From positions 229,685,084 to 229,749,083 of the forward strand of contig NC_058522.1 of NCBI RefSeq assembly GCF_904849725.1: DNA of 64,000 bases, written 5' to 3'. The stretch's first letter is position 1, and the number at the start of each line of letters is the position of its first letter. Below the pieces are notes generated by a model, which saw nothing but the letters and a program-made list of their open reading frames with translations, did no database searches and was not told the DNA's origin. This stretch comes from Hordeum vulgare subsp. vulgare. Its lineage: Eukaryota; Streptophyta; Magnoliopsida; Poales; Poaceae. This document shows positions 9,690 to 21,536 of this stretch, in pieces. A program made the position numbers and the translations under genes.

Positions 9690-9960
9690 GAAATTTGCCA
9701 CCAAGAACAGCAAGAACTCGAGCTCCAAGAGAAAAATCGGGATTTTTGGAGTGAGAGAGAGAGAAGGGAGGAAGAAGTGCCTCGAAAGGGGACCAGGTGG
9801 GCCCAGGCGACCTGTGGGCGCGGCCAGGGGCAGGCCGCGCCAGCTGGCCACCTGGACCAAGGGTGCCCCCTGGCTGGGTGCACGTGCTTCTCTTATTTGA
9901 TGGAAACTTTATTGTAATTTTTCTGGAATTTTTCTCACAACTTCACTTTTGAAAAAAAAA
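9690..9960 (-). promoter_or_regulatory. LTR U3-like spacer upstream of the second ORF, copy A
   Basis: This interval between protease and the second ORF resembles the U3 of copy A's own LTR: the GC block GCCAGGGGCAGGCCGCGCC (9823-9841) matches GCCAGGGGGCAGGCCGCGCC in the LTR (14064-14083), with related flanks. A CT-rich leader follows downstream. It may be an internal promoter. Confidence 0.55.
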
Positions 9961-10193
9961 TCAAAGTACTGAAAGCTGCAAAACTTCCGGAAAGCTCGAA
10001 ACAATGGTTAAACATACGAAGCTTCAAAAACATAAAACTTTGGTACAACAAGGAGGATGAAAGATAAAGGAAATGAAAACATAACAAGCTTCTCTTTTTA
10101 CTCATATAAATCATATTTGTTAGCAAGGTTGATCAAGTCTTACTACCAAACATGTGTTATATCGAGCAAAAAGTTCCACTTCTTATAAAGCAA

Positions 10194-10698
10194 TCATGGT
10201 ACCTTTATTTTAATGGATATTGTCCCCACCATAATGGTTTTGTATTTGTGGTGCACATGTAGAGGACAATCCCACTCTCCAACCTTCACGGTCTCAATAT
10301 TCTCAATAGAATTAAGGCCATGGCTTTTATCAATCTTCTTCAGAAAATATACCGTGTGCTCCTTCTCATTAACATTGAAGGTCACCTTTCCTTTATTGAT
10401 CAATAATAGCACCTGCGGTGTTAAGAAAAGGTCTACCAAGAATAATAGACATGCTACCATCCTCGGGCATATCAAGCACAACAAAGTCAGTAAGGATCAA
10501 GCAATTAGCAATTTCAACAGGAACATGCTCACAAATACCATCAGGAACAACCATTGACTTATCAGCCATTTGAAGAGAGATATCTGTAGGGATTAGTGTA
10601 TCTAGACATAGCCTTTTGTAAAGAGAGAAATGCATAACACTCACTCCTGCACCAAGATCACATAAAGCACTTCCGACATAATTATTTTTATGGAGCAA
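10194..10698 (-). pseudogene. Aspartic protease, Athila copy A
   Basis: Retroviral-type aspartic protease following gag. The active-site block reads CDLGAGVSVMHFSLY near 10635-10660, the DLGA form typical of Athila, and the second block ILGRPFLNTAGAIID is seen near 10400. The frame is shifted relative to gag (the gag frame runs on to 10641) and again near 10390, where the C-terminal part NKGKVTFNVNEKEHTVYF continues in another frame. The C-terminal end (TIMVGTISIKIKVP) corresponds to the natural end of the gag-protease ORF in copy B. Confidence 0.8.
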
Positions 10699-12861
10699 GG
10701 AATGGTGGGTATACCTGGATCACCAAGCTTCTCGGGAATCTTACCACTAAAAGAGTAATTAGCAAGCATAGTAGATATTGCCTCATCAGGAACTTTTCTT
10801 TTATTAGTAACAATATATTTCATATACCTCGAGTATGGAGGCAACTTAATAGCATCAGTCAAAGGAATTTGAAGAAAAAGAGGTTTCATCCATTCACAAA
10901 ATTTATTGTAATGCTCTTCTTCTTTGGTTTTGAAAGACTTACCTGGGAAGGGCATTGATTTCTGTACCCATGGTTCTCTTTCCTTCCCATGTTTTCTTGC
11001 AACAAAATCTTCTCTAGTATACCTCTTGCGCTTGTCGGGTGCTTCTTCTTCTCGTACCTCAGGAGGATCAATCTTCTCATTATCTTTATCAAGTTCAGCA
11101 CCATCTTCAGTTTCAACATCGGAAATAGATATACTATTAGGATCAACAATAGGTTCTTCATCAATTATGGGATCATTGCACTTTTCAGCTTCCTTGTATT
11201 TCTTCTTCTTCGGGGAGCTGACAATGTCTTCTTCCTGCAATTGAGAATCTTGCTCGATCCTCTTTGGATACCCCTCCGGATAGAGGGGGTCCTGGGTGAG
11301 TGTACCACCTCGGGTGTTTATACCATATTCCTACGCATCAACTTGTTTGGTGTTGTTAGCAAGAAAATCTTTTTGCACATTAGAAATTTGTTCAAGCTGA
11401 GTTCGAACCATATGAAAATGCTTAACAAGACCTTTAACATCATTAACAGTTCTACTTAAAGCATCAAGCAAACTTTTGATAGCAAGTGAATTATCATGCA
11501 ATTGGCTTTGAATCCTCTCATTAAAGTGATTTTGCTTGACAATAAAATTATCAAGCTCATCTAAACATTGATCAGGGGGCTTACCATGAGGGATGTCAAT
11601 TGCATTGAATTATAAAAGAGAGTGTACCTCTACCATAGGTGGGTGAGTGGCAGGCTCACATAATTTCTCAATAGGAGGTAGATTCTTCACATCTTCAGCT
11701 TTAATACCTCTGTATTTCATAGACTTCTTGGCTTCTTGAATAACTTCGGGGCTCAAGAAAAGCATGCCCCTCTTCTTAGGTGGTGGAGATGGTTCAGGAA
11801 CAGACCAATCATCATGATTTTTAGCTATCCTGCCCATTAGTTCTTCAGCATCATCCGGTGTTCTTTACCTGAAAAGACAACAAGCACAACTATCCAGATA
11901 GGTTCTAGATTCATCGGTTAGACCAGCATAAAATATATCAAGCAATTCATTCTTAGGGATTCCCTGTACCGGTCTAGCCTTAAGTAAAGTGCAATACCTC
12001 CCCCAAGCTTTAGGGAGGTGCTTATCCTGCAACTGATTAAAGTTATAAATTCTTTGTAAAGCAACATGCTGCTTATGAGCAGGAAAATATTCATCAACAA
12101 AAGATTGGTTGACCTAAATCTTGAGGACTCTTAATGGAACCACATGGTAGTGCATCATACCATGCTTTAGCATCTTCCTTCAAAGAGAAAGGAAGTAGCT
12201 TAGTAACATAATAATTTCTCTTCTTGTCCTCTGTAGTGAATAAGCCACGCAACTCAGTGAGTTTGGTAAGGTGTGCAATAGCATCATCATTTTCTCTGCC
12301 ATAAAAGAGGTCAGCTTCAACTGTGGATATAAGTGAAAGATCAACAGAGAAATCAAAATCAGCATCCTCAATGCAAATAGGAGATGAAGAAAATTTAGGA
12401 TTAGGAGTAAATTTGTTCTTCATAGAATGCTTTTCAAGCAGCTTCTTAACGGAAGCAGGGCCAGAGTCAGCACACTCTATAAGTTCCCTGCATAAATCAT
12501 CATCAAGTTCAATATAATCATCATCAAGAATTCTTTCCTTGAGACCACTCAAGTCTGGGTAACCAAAAGATCTACCAATGGGGAAGCGTGTAACATGAAG
12601 TTCAATTCGAGACTGCTTAGCAGCCTTAGCAATCTGAGACTCAATAAAATAACCAAGTAAAAGAGGCTCATCAATAGTAGTAGAAGCATCATCAAAAGTA
12701 TCCGGCATAGTGACAGACTCGGTAGAAGCAACATGTGGTGGTGGTGAAGCAAACTTACTCATAACGGAAGGTGAATCAAGCGTAGAGCTAGTGCTGAGAA
12801 CAATACCTTTTCTCGTAGTGGATGGTAAAATTGGAACCTTGGGGTCTCCTTTCTTACCCAT
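10641..12861 (-). pseudogene. Gag, Athila copy A
   Basis: Starts at the ATG at 12861 (MGKKGDPKVPILPSTTRKG). Gag blocks are in order: MSKFASPPP, YGRENDDAIAHLTKL, LLPFSLKEDAKAWYDALPCGSIKSPQDL up to 12094; then, in other frames, PPPKKRGMLFLSPEVIQEAKKS (11610-11837) and ARKHGKEREPWVQKSMPFPG (10641-11240). Stops and frameshifts occur near 12094, 11870, 11610 and 11330, so only fragments can be translated. Copy B has the same architecture with fewer breaks. It would form the virus-like particle. The region 11240-11610 is gag spacer without a long frame. Confidence 0.8.
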
Positions 12862-12919
12862 AGTGAATAAATTGCAACAAGCAAAATAACTCCAAGTAGA
12901 CTTGTGAATAAAGCTATGG

Positions 12920-12937
12920 TCCCTGGTAACGATGCCA
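12920..12937 (-). other. tRNA-Asp-type primer-binding site, copy A (decayed)
   Basis: Eleven bases after the LTR end the minus strand reads TGGCATCGTTACCAGGGA, a mutated form of the TGGCGCCGTTGCCGGGGA site used by Athila elements. Confidence 0.75.
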
Positions 12938-12948
12938 GAAAATGGTCT

Positions 12949-14343
12949 TGATAACCCACAAGTGTAGGGGGATCACAAGAGTCTTCGCGGGTAAGATAAC
13001 CCAATTTATTGATTCGACACAAGGGGAGCCAAATAATATTTATAAGCCTTAACAGTTGAGTTGTCAATTCAACCGCACCTGAAAGATACTTGCTTGTCAA
13101 CAAAATATTAGTAGCAACGGTGATATGGAAGTGATGGTGGCAACGGGAATAATAGTGGCAAAGCAACAAAGTAAAACATTGAAAGTAAATCAACTTGTGA
13201 CCAGCATGATTAAAATACTGTAGGCTAGGGAGATGGATGGTTGGTCATGGATGAGAGATATCATGTATTTATCTTGGGGCAAGGCACATAGAACAGTAAT
13301 GATCATGTAGGCATATATCAAACATTAGGCATGTATCCCGAGGTAGTCGTGCGTGCTTGCAATAAGAACTTTCACAACATCTTTTGTACTACCTCCCCAC
13401 TATCAACGGGGCCAAAAGTAACTTATGGATATTGAGGTGCTCCCGTCAAAGAGCACCGGAACAAAGCATTAACAATCAATGGATACATGGAATCCTCAAA
13501 CTATAGTCTATCCCCTTTGGTGTCCCAAGCTGTCACCATTGGGATCGCCGGTTCCGGACTATAATAGGTGCATACTACTCATATATAGGGTCTAGAACAC
13601 AAATATATTCATGAAAACATAAGGTATTCAGGTCTGAAATCATGGCACTCGGGCCCAAAGTGACAAGCATTAAGAGTAACAAGTAGTAGCAAAGATGATA
13701 AACACCATAGTAGATGATAGGCAACATGCCCCCAACAATCCGACGAACCATTACATGATCTAACTCATCCAATATCTCCCATCCCCTTCACCTACAACAG
13801 GGAATTACTCACACATGATGGGGGAAGCCATGGGAGGATGACGGAGTGGTGATGGTGATGACGATGGTGACGATTTCCCCTCTCCAGAGGCCAAAGCAGC
13901 CTCCAAATTAGCTCTCCCGAAGAATAATCGAGAGTGGCGGCGGGCCCGCATTGAGAACTTGCAAAACGACTTCTGTTCTGGGATTTCTGCGTCATGGGTA
14001 AAAATAGGAGCCAAAGTAGGGCACTAGAGGGGGTGGACCCCACCCAGGCGGCCTCCCGGCGCAGCCAGGGGGCAGGCCGCGCCCACAGGTCGCCTGGAGG
14101 CCGTGTGGCTCCCCTCTAGCCCATCTTGTGGCCCAAGGTTCCTCCCGGTGCGTGGATTTTCTCTATTTTTATGGAGATTTTCCGAGACGTCTAAATATCC
14201 ATTTTCCTACGCATAAGAAAACAATACATGCAGCTCTACTGAAAACAACGTCAGTCCGGGTTAGTTTCATTCAAATCATGCAAGAATGAGGCCAAAACAA
14301 TAGCAAAAGTGATTGGAAAATTCGATACATTTGAGACGTATCA
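12949..14343 (-). repeat. 5' LTR of Athila copy A (1395 bp)
   Basis: The plus strand runs from TGATAACCCACAAG to GACGTATCA, giving TGATA/TATCA inverted ends. It is related to but clearly diverged from the LTRs of copy B. The 3' flank on the minus strand carries the PBS. Bases 14344-14348 (GAAGT) flank it; the other side of the insertion is outside the window. Confidence 0.88.
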
Positions 14344-15997
14344 GAAGTCACCCTACGAAATCCACCTCCGGTTAAGACACTACAGATTTAGCATATGGAG
14401 TATATTATGAGGTATCACCCTCGGTACTTGATAGTAGATTTGCAGGGTCGTACAATTGAGCGGTGTGAGGTGATATGATGGTTCATGGCTCGTCGATCGG
14501 TTGATCGAGTCTTCAAGTCGACATGTCTTCGATGATGAGCAGGGGCAACTGGGGCTAAGTGGGGTCACTCGGGATCACTAATCAACATATAATAATTATT
14601 TAATATGTAGTAGGGTACAAAAGAAGTTTAATATAAACAGGCTACACATCAAAATAGGAGATATCTACAATAGTAGCAAAAACTAATGGAAGCATGAGGG
14701 AGAAAGAATGGGTGATATCGGAATGATCAAGGGGGGGTGATTGCCTGGTTGCTCTCCTCCAAAAGGCTGGTCGTCAGTGGCGTAGTTGTACCCGGCAACC
14801 ATCAGTCTCGGTGTCTACCAGAGAGAAGGCGGGGAAGAAACAATAAATAAAAGCAAACATATGAAACACAATGCATGACGTGGCAATATGTAGTGCTAGG
14901 GATGAGCTAACGCAATACTACACATCACAGACGAAGCATGAAAATATGTGATGATATTTCCCCGGTCTTTGGCTACTACCGGACAGATAATCCTAACGCC
15001 CAAATATCCATGTTCATCATGCTAGGAGCATGTGACACATGAACGGACAATGTATTCAGATTCGTGGGATTTTTGTGAGCAACTTTAATGTACAATTTTT
15101 TTCATCCGAGTTATGAATTTAAAAAGTTATTAAAAATATTCTAAATTTAACAGATTTATTTTAATTTTGAAAAAGGTTTATTGCGCCAGTATGACATCAC
15201 GATGACATTAGTAGTGAACACACTAAATGACTGGTCAAATCGACGAGCAGGTCCCACCTGTCATCGACAATGGGACTAACAGGAATTAAATTAGCTAAAT
15301 TAATTAACTAAATTAACATGGGCCCACATGTCATTGTCAGTTTAAGTTAATATAATTAAGCAATTAATTAACAAGTAAATTAGTGGGGCTGCCCCACTAG
15401 TTAGTTCTCCCCCCCCCGGGGGGGGGGGGAGGGGATGGCCCTCCAGTAGTGACTCAGCAGCATCTAGTGAGCTAGTTGACCATGGTCAACTAGTCAACTG
15501 GGGCGCCCTGGCCCAGTGTCCAGTGCCATTAGGGGTGGCCCCGGTTGGGCCATGTCGGCGACAATGGGCGGAGCAGCTCTAGCGAGCACAAAAACACGAC
15601 GGAGGCCTTGGGAGCTCACCGAAAAATCGCTACAAAGGGCCATTTTGCCCACGGCTTGGTGCATTCGAACCAGTGGGATGGACCGCGCCCCGATGGGGGT
15701 GGTTCTAGCAAGAGAGGTGGCCGGAATCGGCGTTGACACCGAGCAGGGCGACGGTAGTGTTCGGGCGAAGAGGGATCCAAGGCTAGGGGCGTTGGGAGGG
15801 GCGCGCGCATGCTCGTTAGTTTGGTATGAAGATTTAATGCACTTATTAATTGAATCTTGAAAATCAATAGGAATTTGAAATGAGGTATGATTCAAAAGTG
15901 GTCATGCACCGTTTAGCAAAAAAGGATTAGCTTAAATTTGTGATCACTGTTGATTGATCACATAGGTTAGTGTAGCTAAAAACCCAGAGGGGTTAGA
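14344..15997 (-). repeat. 3' LTR (partial) of the long-LTR element
   Basis: Aligns by eye with 31577-34006 of the right LTR: both start CACCCTACGAAATCCACC and share ATTTAATATGTAGTAGGGT, AGGGATCCAAGGCTAGG and GAAATGAGGTATGA. It lacks 971 bp present in the right LTR. The remainder lies beyond copy A, outside the window. The end at 15997 (GGGGTTAGA) is mutated from the GGGGTGTTACA seen on the right. Confidence 0.8.
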
Positions 15998-17024
15998 ACT
16001 GTCCCTAACTAAAAGAAATTCTCGTCCCGAGAATTAATAGGTAGAAGTAAGGGGAAAAGTCTGGTTACGGAATTCTAACGAATCTTCTCGGTCTTATTTG
16101 CTCTTCCCAAAGAAATTGATCCCTTTCATTGTTGTCTTCAATTCTCTGTCTGAGGTCATCCAGATGTAGTCGTCATCCTTTCTTCGGGATCTTCATCGTA
16201 CTACGAATGCGATTAGAGGGAAAACTCTCGAAGAATGTAGCTCCACAAAGTTGGGCATCTGACGGTGAACTTAGGGAAGAAGACATGAATTATCTCTCGA
16301 GTTATAACTCAGGGAATTCAATGAGAGCAATATGTGAGGGTACAAGAGTTTCAAACGGGTAGGCAACCATTCGATGCTTGATCATAAGGTGAAAGGGATT
16401 CACGACAACGAAAATGAAATATTGCGCCTCATAATTGAATAGATCATCCCTTGGACGGTGGCTTGGGAGTTACATACAAAGCCAAGTGTAAAGGATACCT
16501 TGGAAACAAAGATGTATAGGAGAGTCAGGTTTCGATCATGTGGAGCTATGGGTTATGGGCCCACCATTTGGGTCAAGAATAGGCAGAGCGGTGACATCTT
16601 GTAAGATCTTGGTAACAAGACATGTCAGAGATATCCCGTCAGTTATGTTGGCAACAACCTCGATACCAAGGGCTGGGGGCGAATGGAATCATTTTCTTGC
16701 TCGTTGAAACGAGGCGGACCAATACTAACAAGGTCTTACTGACAGAGTTGTACACCAAGTTTTTTACCTAAGCAGGGAATTTCCATTGCTCGGATAAGTT
16801 AGATTACAAGAAGGTTTAATCAGACCAATGGAAAGGAAAATGCGTTCACACACAAGTATTAGAGTATACCTTTCCGAAGGAAAAACACAACATGGTATAC
16901 ATGACAGGTCATCAAGTACATAACCATTTAGATAAAGGGGCAAGGAGAATCATGATGTTTACCCATACGATACTATTTGGATAATTGATCAAGACCATTT
17001 TAGCATTATGCTTCCAATGTTCCT
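15998..17024 (-). other. Internal non-coding region of the long-LTR element, 3' part
   Basis: No long frame. Next to the LTR the minus strand reads TCGGGACGAGAATTTC and TTTTAGTTAGGGACAGT, a decayed polypurine tract of the kind seen before TGTAACACC LTRs. The rest holds nothing I recognise. Confidence 0.55.
17020..17024. other. Left target-site duplication of Athila copy B
   Basis: TTCCT, identical to 26533-26537 on the other side of copy B. Confidence 0.9.
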
Positions 17025-18422
17025 TGATAACCCACAAGTATAGGGGATCGCAACAGTTTTCGAGGGTAGAGTATTCAACCCAAATTTGTTGATTCGACAC
17101 AAGGGGAAGCCAAAGAATATTCTCGAGTATTAGCATTTGAGTTGTCAAGTCAACCACACCTGAAAGACTTAGTATCTGCAGCAAAGTTTTAGTAGCAAAG
17201 TAGTGTGATAGTAACGGTAGCAGCGGTAACAATAGCAGTAGTGACTTGTATAACAATTATGACAGCAGTATCGGTAAAGTAACTTAGCAAGGACAATTAG
17301 GAAAAATTCGTAGGCATTGGATCGGTGATGGATAATTATGTCGGATGACATTCATCATGTAACAGTTATAACATTGGGAGATATATAACTAGCTCTAGTT
17401 CGTCAATGTAATGCAGGCATGTATTCCGTATTTAGTCATACATGCTTATGGAAAAGAACTTGCATGACATCTATTGCCATCCCTCCCGTGGCAGAGGGGT
17501 CCTAATGGAAACTAAGGTATATTAAGGTCTCCTCTTAATAGAGAACCGGAACAAAGCATTAGCACATAGTGAATACATGAACTCCTCATACTATGGTCAT
17601 CTCCGGGAGTGGTTCCGGTTATTCTCACTCCGGGGTTGCCGGGTCATAACACATAGTAGGTGACTACCACTTGCAAGATAGGATCAAGAGCACACATATA
17701 TTGATGAAAATATAATAGGTTCAGATCTGAAATCATGGCACTCGGGCCCTAGTGACAAGCATTAAGCATAGCAAAGTAGTAGCAACATCAATCTTAGAAC
17801 ACAATGGATACTAGGGATCAAACCCCATCAAAACTAACTCGATTACATGACAGATATCATCCAACCTATCACCGTCCAGCAAGCCTACGATGATATTACT
17901 CACGAACGATGAAGAGCATCATGGAATTGGCGATGAAGGATGGTTGGTGATGATGACGGCGTCGATTTCCCCTCTCCGGAGCCCAGAACGGACTCCAGAT
18001 CTGCCCTCTAGAGGAAGAACAGGTGGTGGCGGCGGCTCCGTGTCGTGAAACGCGATGAACTCTTCTCTCCTAATTTTGTCCGTGCGAGAGAGAATATATA
18101 GAGCTGGAGTTGGAGGCTGTGGAGCCACGAGGGCCTCACAAGCCTGCCAGGCTCGGCCAGGGGGGGGGGGGCTCCTGGGCTTGTGGGCTCCTGGCTCCGT
18201 GTCTCCAGGTGATTCTTGCGCCAGTATTTTTATATATTCCACAAAAAATCCTCGTAAATTTCCACGTCATTCCGAGAACTTTTATTTCTGCGCAAAAACA
18301 ACACCATGGCAATTCTGCTGAAAATAGCGTCACTCCGGGTTAGTTCCATTCAAATCATGCAAATTAGAGTCCAAAATAAGGGCAAAAGAGTTTGGAAAAG
18401 TAGATACGATGAAGACATATCA
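17025..18422 (-). repeat. 3' LTR of Athila copy B (1398 bp)
   Basis: The plus strand runs from TGATAACCCACAAGTATAGG to GAAGACATATCA and pairs with 25130-26532. A TATA box (minus strand CTATATATTC, about 18092-18101) lies in U3, just downstream of a G12 run (18160-18171, plus strand). Confidence 0.95.
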
Positions 18423-18436
18423 ACTCCCCCAAGCTT
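18423..18436 (-). other. Polypurine tract of Athila copy B
   Basis: AAGCTTGGGGGAGT on the minus strand directly upstream of the 3' LTR start TGATATGTC; primes plus-strand DNA synthesis. Confidence 0.85.
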
Positions 18437-20433
18437 AAAGCCTTGCTTGTCCTCAAGAAATTCAGTTGAAAAACTGAAAGAGACAAAAGAAAATTTTTAC
18501 GAACTCTGGTTGACCTTGCTGTTGTAATTATGTCTAACTCATATTCAGATTTTCAGCAAGATCATAAGCTAACCACATAAGCAATGACATTTAGGTCTCA
18601 AGATGTACTCATATCAATGGCATAATCAACTAGCGAGCAATAATAATAAGTTTCAAACGTCAACACTTCAATCAAAACAATCATGAAGCAATATGAACAT
18701 ATGGTATCTCACTAGCCCTTTCTGAGACCGCAAAACATAAATGCAGAGCCCCTTCAAAGACCAAGGGCTGACTGAACATTGTAATTCATGGAAAAGAAGA
18801 TGCAGTCACAGTCATACTCAATATCAATTAATAGCAAAGCATAAAATGACGGAGGTGCTCTCTAACTGGTGCCTTTTATAAGAAGAGGATGACTCAACAG
18901 AAACGTAAATAGATAGGCCCTTCGCAGAGGGAAGTATTGATTTGCAGAGGTGCCAGAGCTCAAGCTTTTAAAACAGAGATAAATAATTTTGGGTGGCATG
19001 CTTTCATTGTCAACGCGATGAGCAAGAGTTTTCACCATCTTCCATGCTACACAAATTATAGGCGGTTCCCAAACAGAAAAGTAAAGTTTTGACTCCCCCA
19101 CCACCGATCAATCACACTCCACGACTAGCCGAATCCTTGGGTGCCGTCCATACCAACAACAATCCAGGGGGAGTTTTGTTTGCAATTATATTTTCGATTT
19201 GAGCATGGAACTGGGCATTCCGATTACCGACCCCTTTCTTGTGAGTGATAGTGAATAAACACGTATCGAGGATAACACGCCTAGCATGGAAGATATTGAC
19301 TGCCCCTTGTCACCACATGAGCGGTTCGGGCATACAAAACAAATTATCACTTGAAGATTTAGAGAGTGGCACATGCAAATTTACTTGGAACGGTAGGTAG
19401 ATACCGCAAATAGGTAGGTATGGTGGACTCATATGGAACAACTTTGGGTTTATGGAACTGGATGCACAAGCAGTATTCCCGCTTAGTACAAGTGAAGGCT
19501 AGCAAAAGACTAGGAAGCGACCAACTAGAGAGCGACAACAGTCATCAATATGCATTGAAATTAACGAACATTGAGTGCAAGCATAAGTAGGATATAAATC
19601 ACCATGAACATGAATATCGTAGAGGCTATGTTGATTTTGTTTCAACGACATGCGTGAACATGTGCCAAGTCAAGCCACTTGAATCACTCAAAGGAGGATA
19701 CCATCCTATCATACTACATCATAATCATCTTGAAATTCATGTTGGCATCCAAGACAAACCATTATAAGCTCCTAGCTAACTAAGCATGGCATCAAAAACT
19801 ATGATCTCTAAGTTGTCATTGCAAACATGTTTATCTCATAACAATGCTGAATTAGGAATGATGAGCTAGTCATATTTACAAAAACAAAATAGGTCGAGTT
19901 CATAGCAGCTTTTCCAGGCTCAGTCACTTCATCATATATCGTCATTATTGCCTTTCACTTGCACGACTGAATGCTGTGAATAATAATAAGAGTGTTCATG
20001 CATTGGACTAAGATGGAATCTGCAAGCAAACTCAGAGGAGAAGACAAATTAATATGGCTCTTCGATGGATAAACAATTATGCATGTGAGAGCCACTAAAC
20101 ATTTTAATCATGGTCTTCTACCTTGACCCAAAGAAAAAGAAAACTATTTACACGAGAAAGCTCCCAACAAGCAAAAGAAGAACGGGAAATCTTTTTGGGT
20201 TTTCTTTTTAAATACCCCTAAGCAAGCTGGAAAGTAAACTTACAACTATATTTTTTTGTTTTTCTCAATTTAAACAAACGCACGAGAAGAAAGCGAGAAA
20301 AAGAAATAAACTAACATGGATGATATAATGGCAAGGTCTGAACACCGACTATCAAAGTGAATGTGTGAGCATGAATATAAAGTCGGTGAGAAACACGTAC
20401 TCCGCCAAGCTTAGGCTTTTGGCCTAAGTTGGT
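18437..20433 (-). other. Long 3' non-coding region of copy B
   Basis: About 2 kb between the second ORF and the polypurine tract, AT-rich, with no long frame on either strand and no domain that I recognise. Confidence 0.6.
20410..20428 (-). other. Hairpin just after the second ORF, copy B
   Basis: The 7-bp stem CTTAGGC/GCCTAAG with a 5-nt loop begins 5 nt after the stop codon. It is followed by AAGCTTGGCGGAGT, a second polypurine-tract-like sequence. Role unknown. Confidence 0.45.
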
Positions 20434-21507
20434 CTACTCCCACGAAGGGAAGTAACCGTCTCCGGGGTACTCCGGAGTGTACTGAGGGTGCCACTGCTGG
20501 GTGAGCTCCTCTGGCTTCCACTGATAAACTAGCGTCTGGTACTCGACTGGTAGCTCGGGCACGGGCGCTTGTGGTGGCGCTATGACCCAATATGCGTAGA
20601 TGTCCGAGGGCATAGTAATGTACCTGCCTAGATGAAGATTGAACAAAGAAGGAGCAGGCAAAGTAATAGTCTCACGAGTACCGTGGCTAAATACCAAGTT
20701 ATAAATCATCCTCTTATTTATATCTTTAACAAGAAAGTCATGGCGAACCATGCTATCATAATCTAAATATCTCTCAAGAAGAAGCATCTCTTCTTCCTCG
20801 TACAGTCTAATAGGTATCTCAAAATGTTTAGCAAGACGGGTAGCATAGATACCTCCATAAACAACGCCTTTAGTACGGTTCGTGTTCAACCGTTGAGCCA
20901 CTATAGCGCCCAAGCTATAAGTTTTATCTTTATAAAGAGCTTCACACAAAACCGCAAGATCTGGGGAGCTAAGAGCCCCAGCTTTCCCACGGGCAATCAA
21001 ACATTTTCCCACAAATAATGAGAGATAACGAAGCACGGGAAAATGTACACTAGCAACTCTAGCGCAAGACACTCCTCTCTCCTCTCCCACAACAATAGTA
21101 TCAATGAAAGCCTCCAAGTCCCGTGGACGAGGTTCATGAATATCCCCAACATAAGGTAAATTGCAAACATTGCAAAAATCCTGAAATGACATGCACTGGG
21201 GGATATCGTATAACTTGAACTCAACCATAGGAGGACTCTTCCTTGGATAGAAATTAAAGCTTTGCACGAAAATATTAGTTTGGAGGAGGTATTGTGGACA
21301 CTTATCTTCAACAAATGCGGTAAGGCATGCATTCTCCACCAAGTAATAAATATCCTCATAAAGACTGGCGGCACGTAAGAACACATCGCTTGGCCACTCG
21401 CACGCTAGAACTTCTGCAACTCGGGGGACCGGATACTTGGGTTTCTTCTTCTCATTCTCATCTTCCTTGGGGTCATGGCTTGAAGAGCCTCTTAGGAACC
21501 TCCTCAT
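20434..21507 (-). CDS. ATHILA ORF-1-like second ORF, copy B
   Basis: About 357 residues, fully open from the ATG at 21507 (MRRFLRGSSSHDPKEDE); a longer frame from 21582 is possible but includes the predicted intron acceptor. It matches the copy A protein in block order: VEFKLYDIPQCMSFQDFCNV, HFPVLRYLSLFVGKCLI, DLAVLCEALYKDKTYSLGA, GVVYGGIYATRLAKHFE. The N-terminus is charged and the C-terminus is Pro/Tyr/Trp-rich. The pattern resembles the ATHILA ORF-1 family; no catalytic motif is seen. This is the only uninterrupted gene of copy B, while its gag has stops, which hints at selection on this ORF or at chance. It lies downstream of a U3-like spacer and a predicted intron. Its role in the element is unknown; RNA binding, particle formation or nuclear targeting are only guesses. 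Confidence 0.75.
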   Translation of the reverse strand: MRRFLRGSSSHDPKEDENEKKKPKYPVPRVAEVLACEWPSDVFLRAASLYEDIYYLVENACLTAFVEDKCPQYLLQTNIFVQSFNFYPRKSPPMVEFKLYDIPQCMSFQDFCNVCNLPYVGDIHEPRPRDLEAFIDTIVVGEERGVSCARVASVHFPVLRYLSLFVGKCLIARGKAGALSSPDLAVLCEALYKDKTYSLGAIVAQRLNTNRTKGVVYGGIYATRLAKHFEIPIRLYEEEEMLLLERYLDYDSMVRHDFLVKDINKRMIYNLVFSHGTRETITLPAPSLFNLHLGRYITMPSDIYAYWVIAPPQAPVPELPVEYQTLVYQWKPEELTQQWHPQYTPEYPGDGYFPSWE

Positions 21508-21536
21508 CTTTTCCTTTTTCTTTCTCTGAAAAATTT

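Larger units (their letters stand above)
8359..14343 (-). mobile_element. Athila-lineage gypsy copy A (Sabrina/WHAM-like), 3' part outside
   Basis: Minus-strand element with 5' LTR (12949-14343), tRNA-Asp-type PBS, gag, protease and a second ORF of the ATHILA ORF-1 type. No reverse transcriptase, RNase H or integrase is present between protease (ends 10194) and the second ORF (starts 9411). The 3' UTR and 3' LTR are not in the window because a hAT element, itself carrying the Tat element, interrupts the copy at 8358/8359. It is inserted into the left LTR of the long-LTR element. The family name is from memory; the Athila lineage is well supported by the PBS and gag-protease. Confidence 0.85.

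Noticed and set aside
18136..18343. Short frames in the Athila LTR promoter, repeated near 26161-26431
   Set aside because: Both LTRs carry them by descent; they overlap the TATA box and G-run and are not coding.
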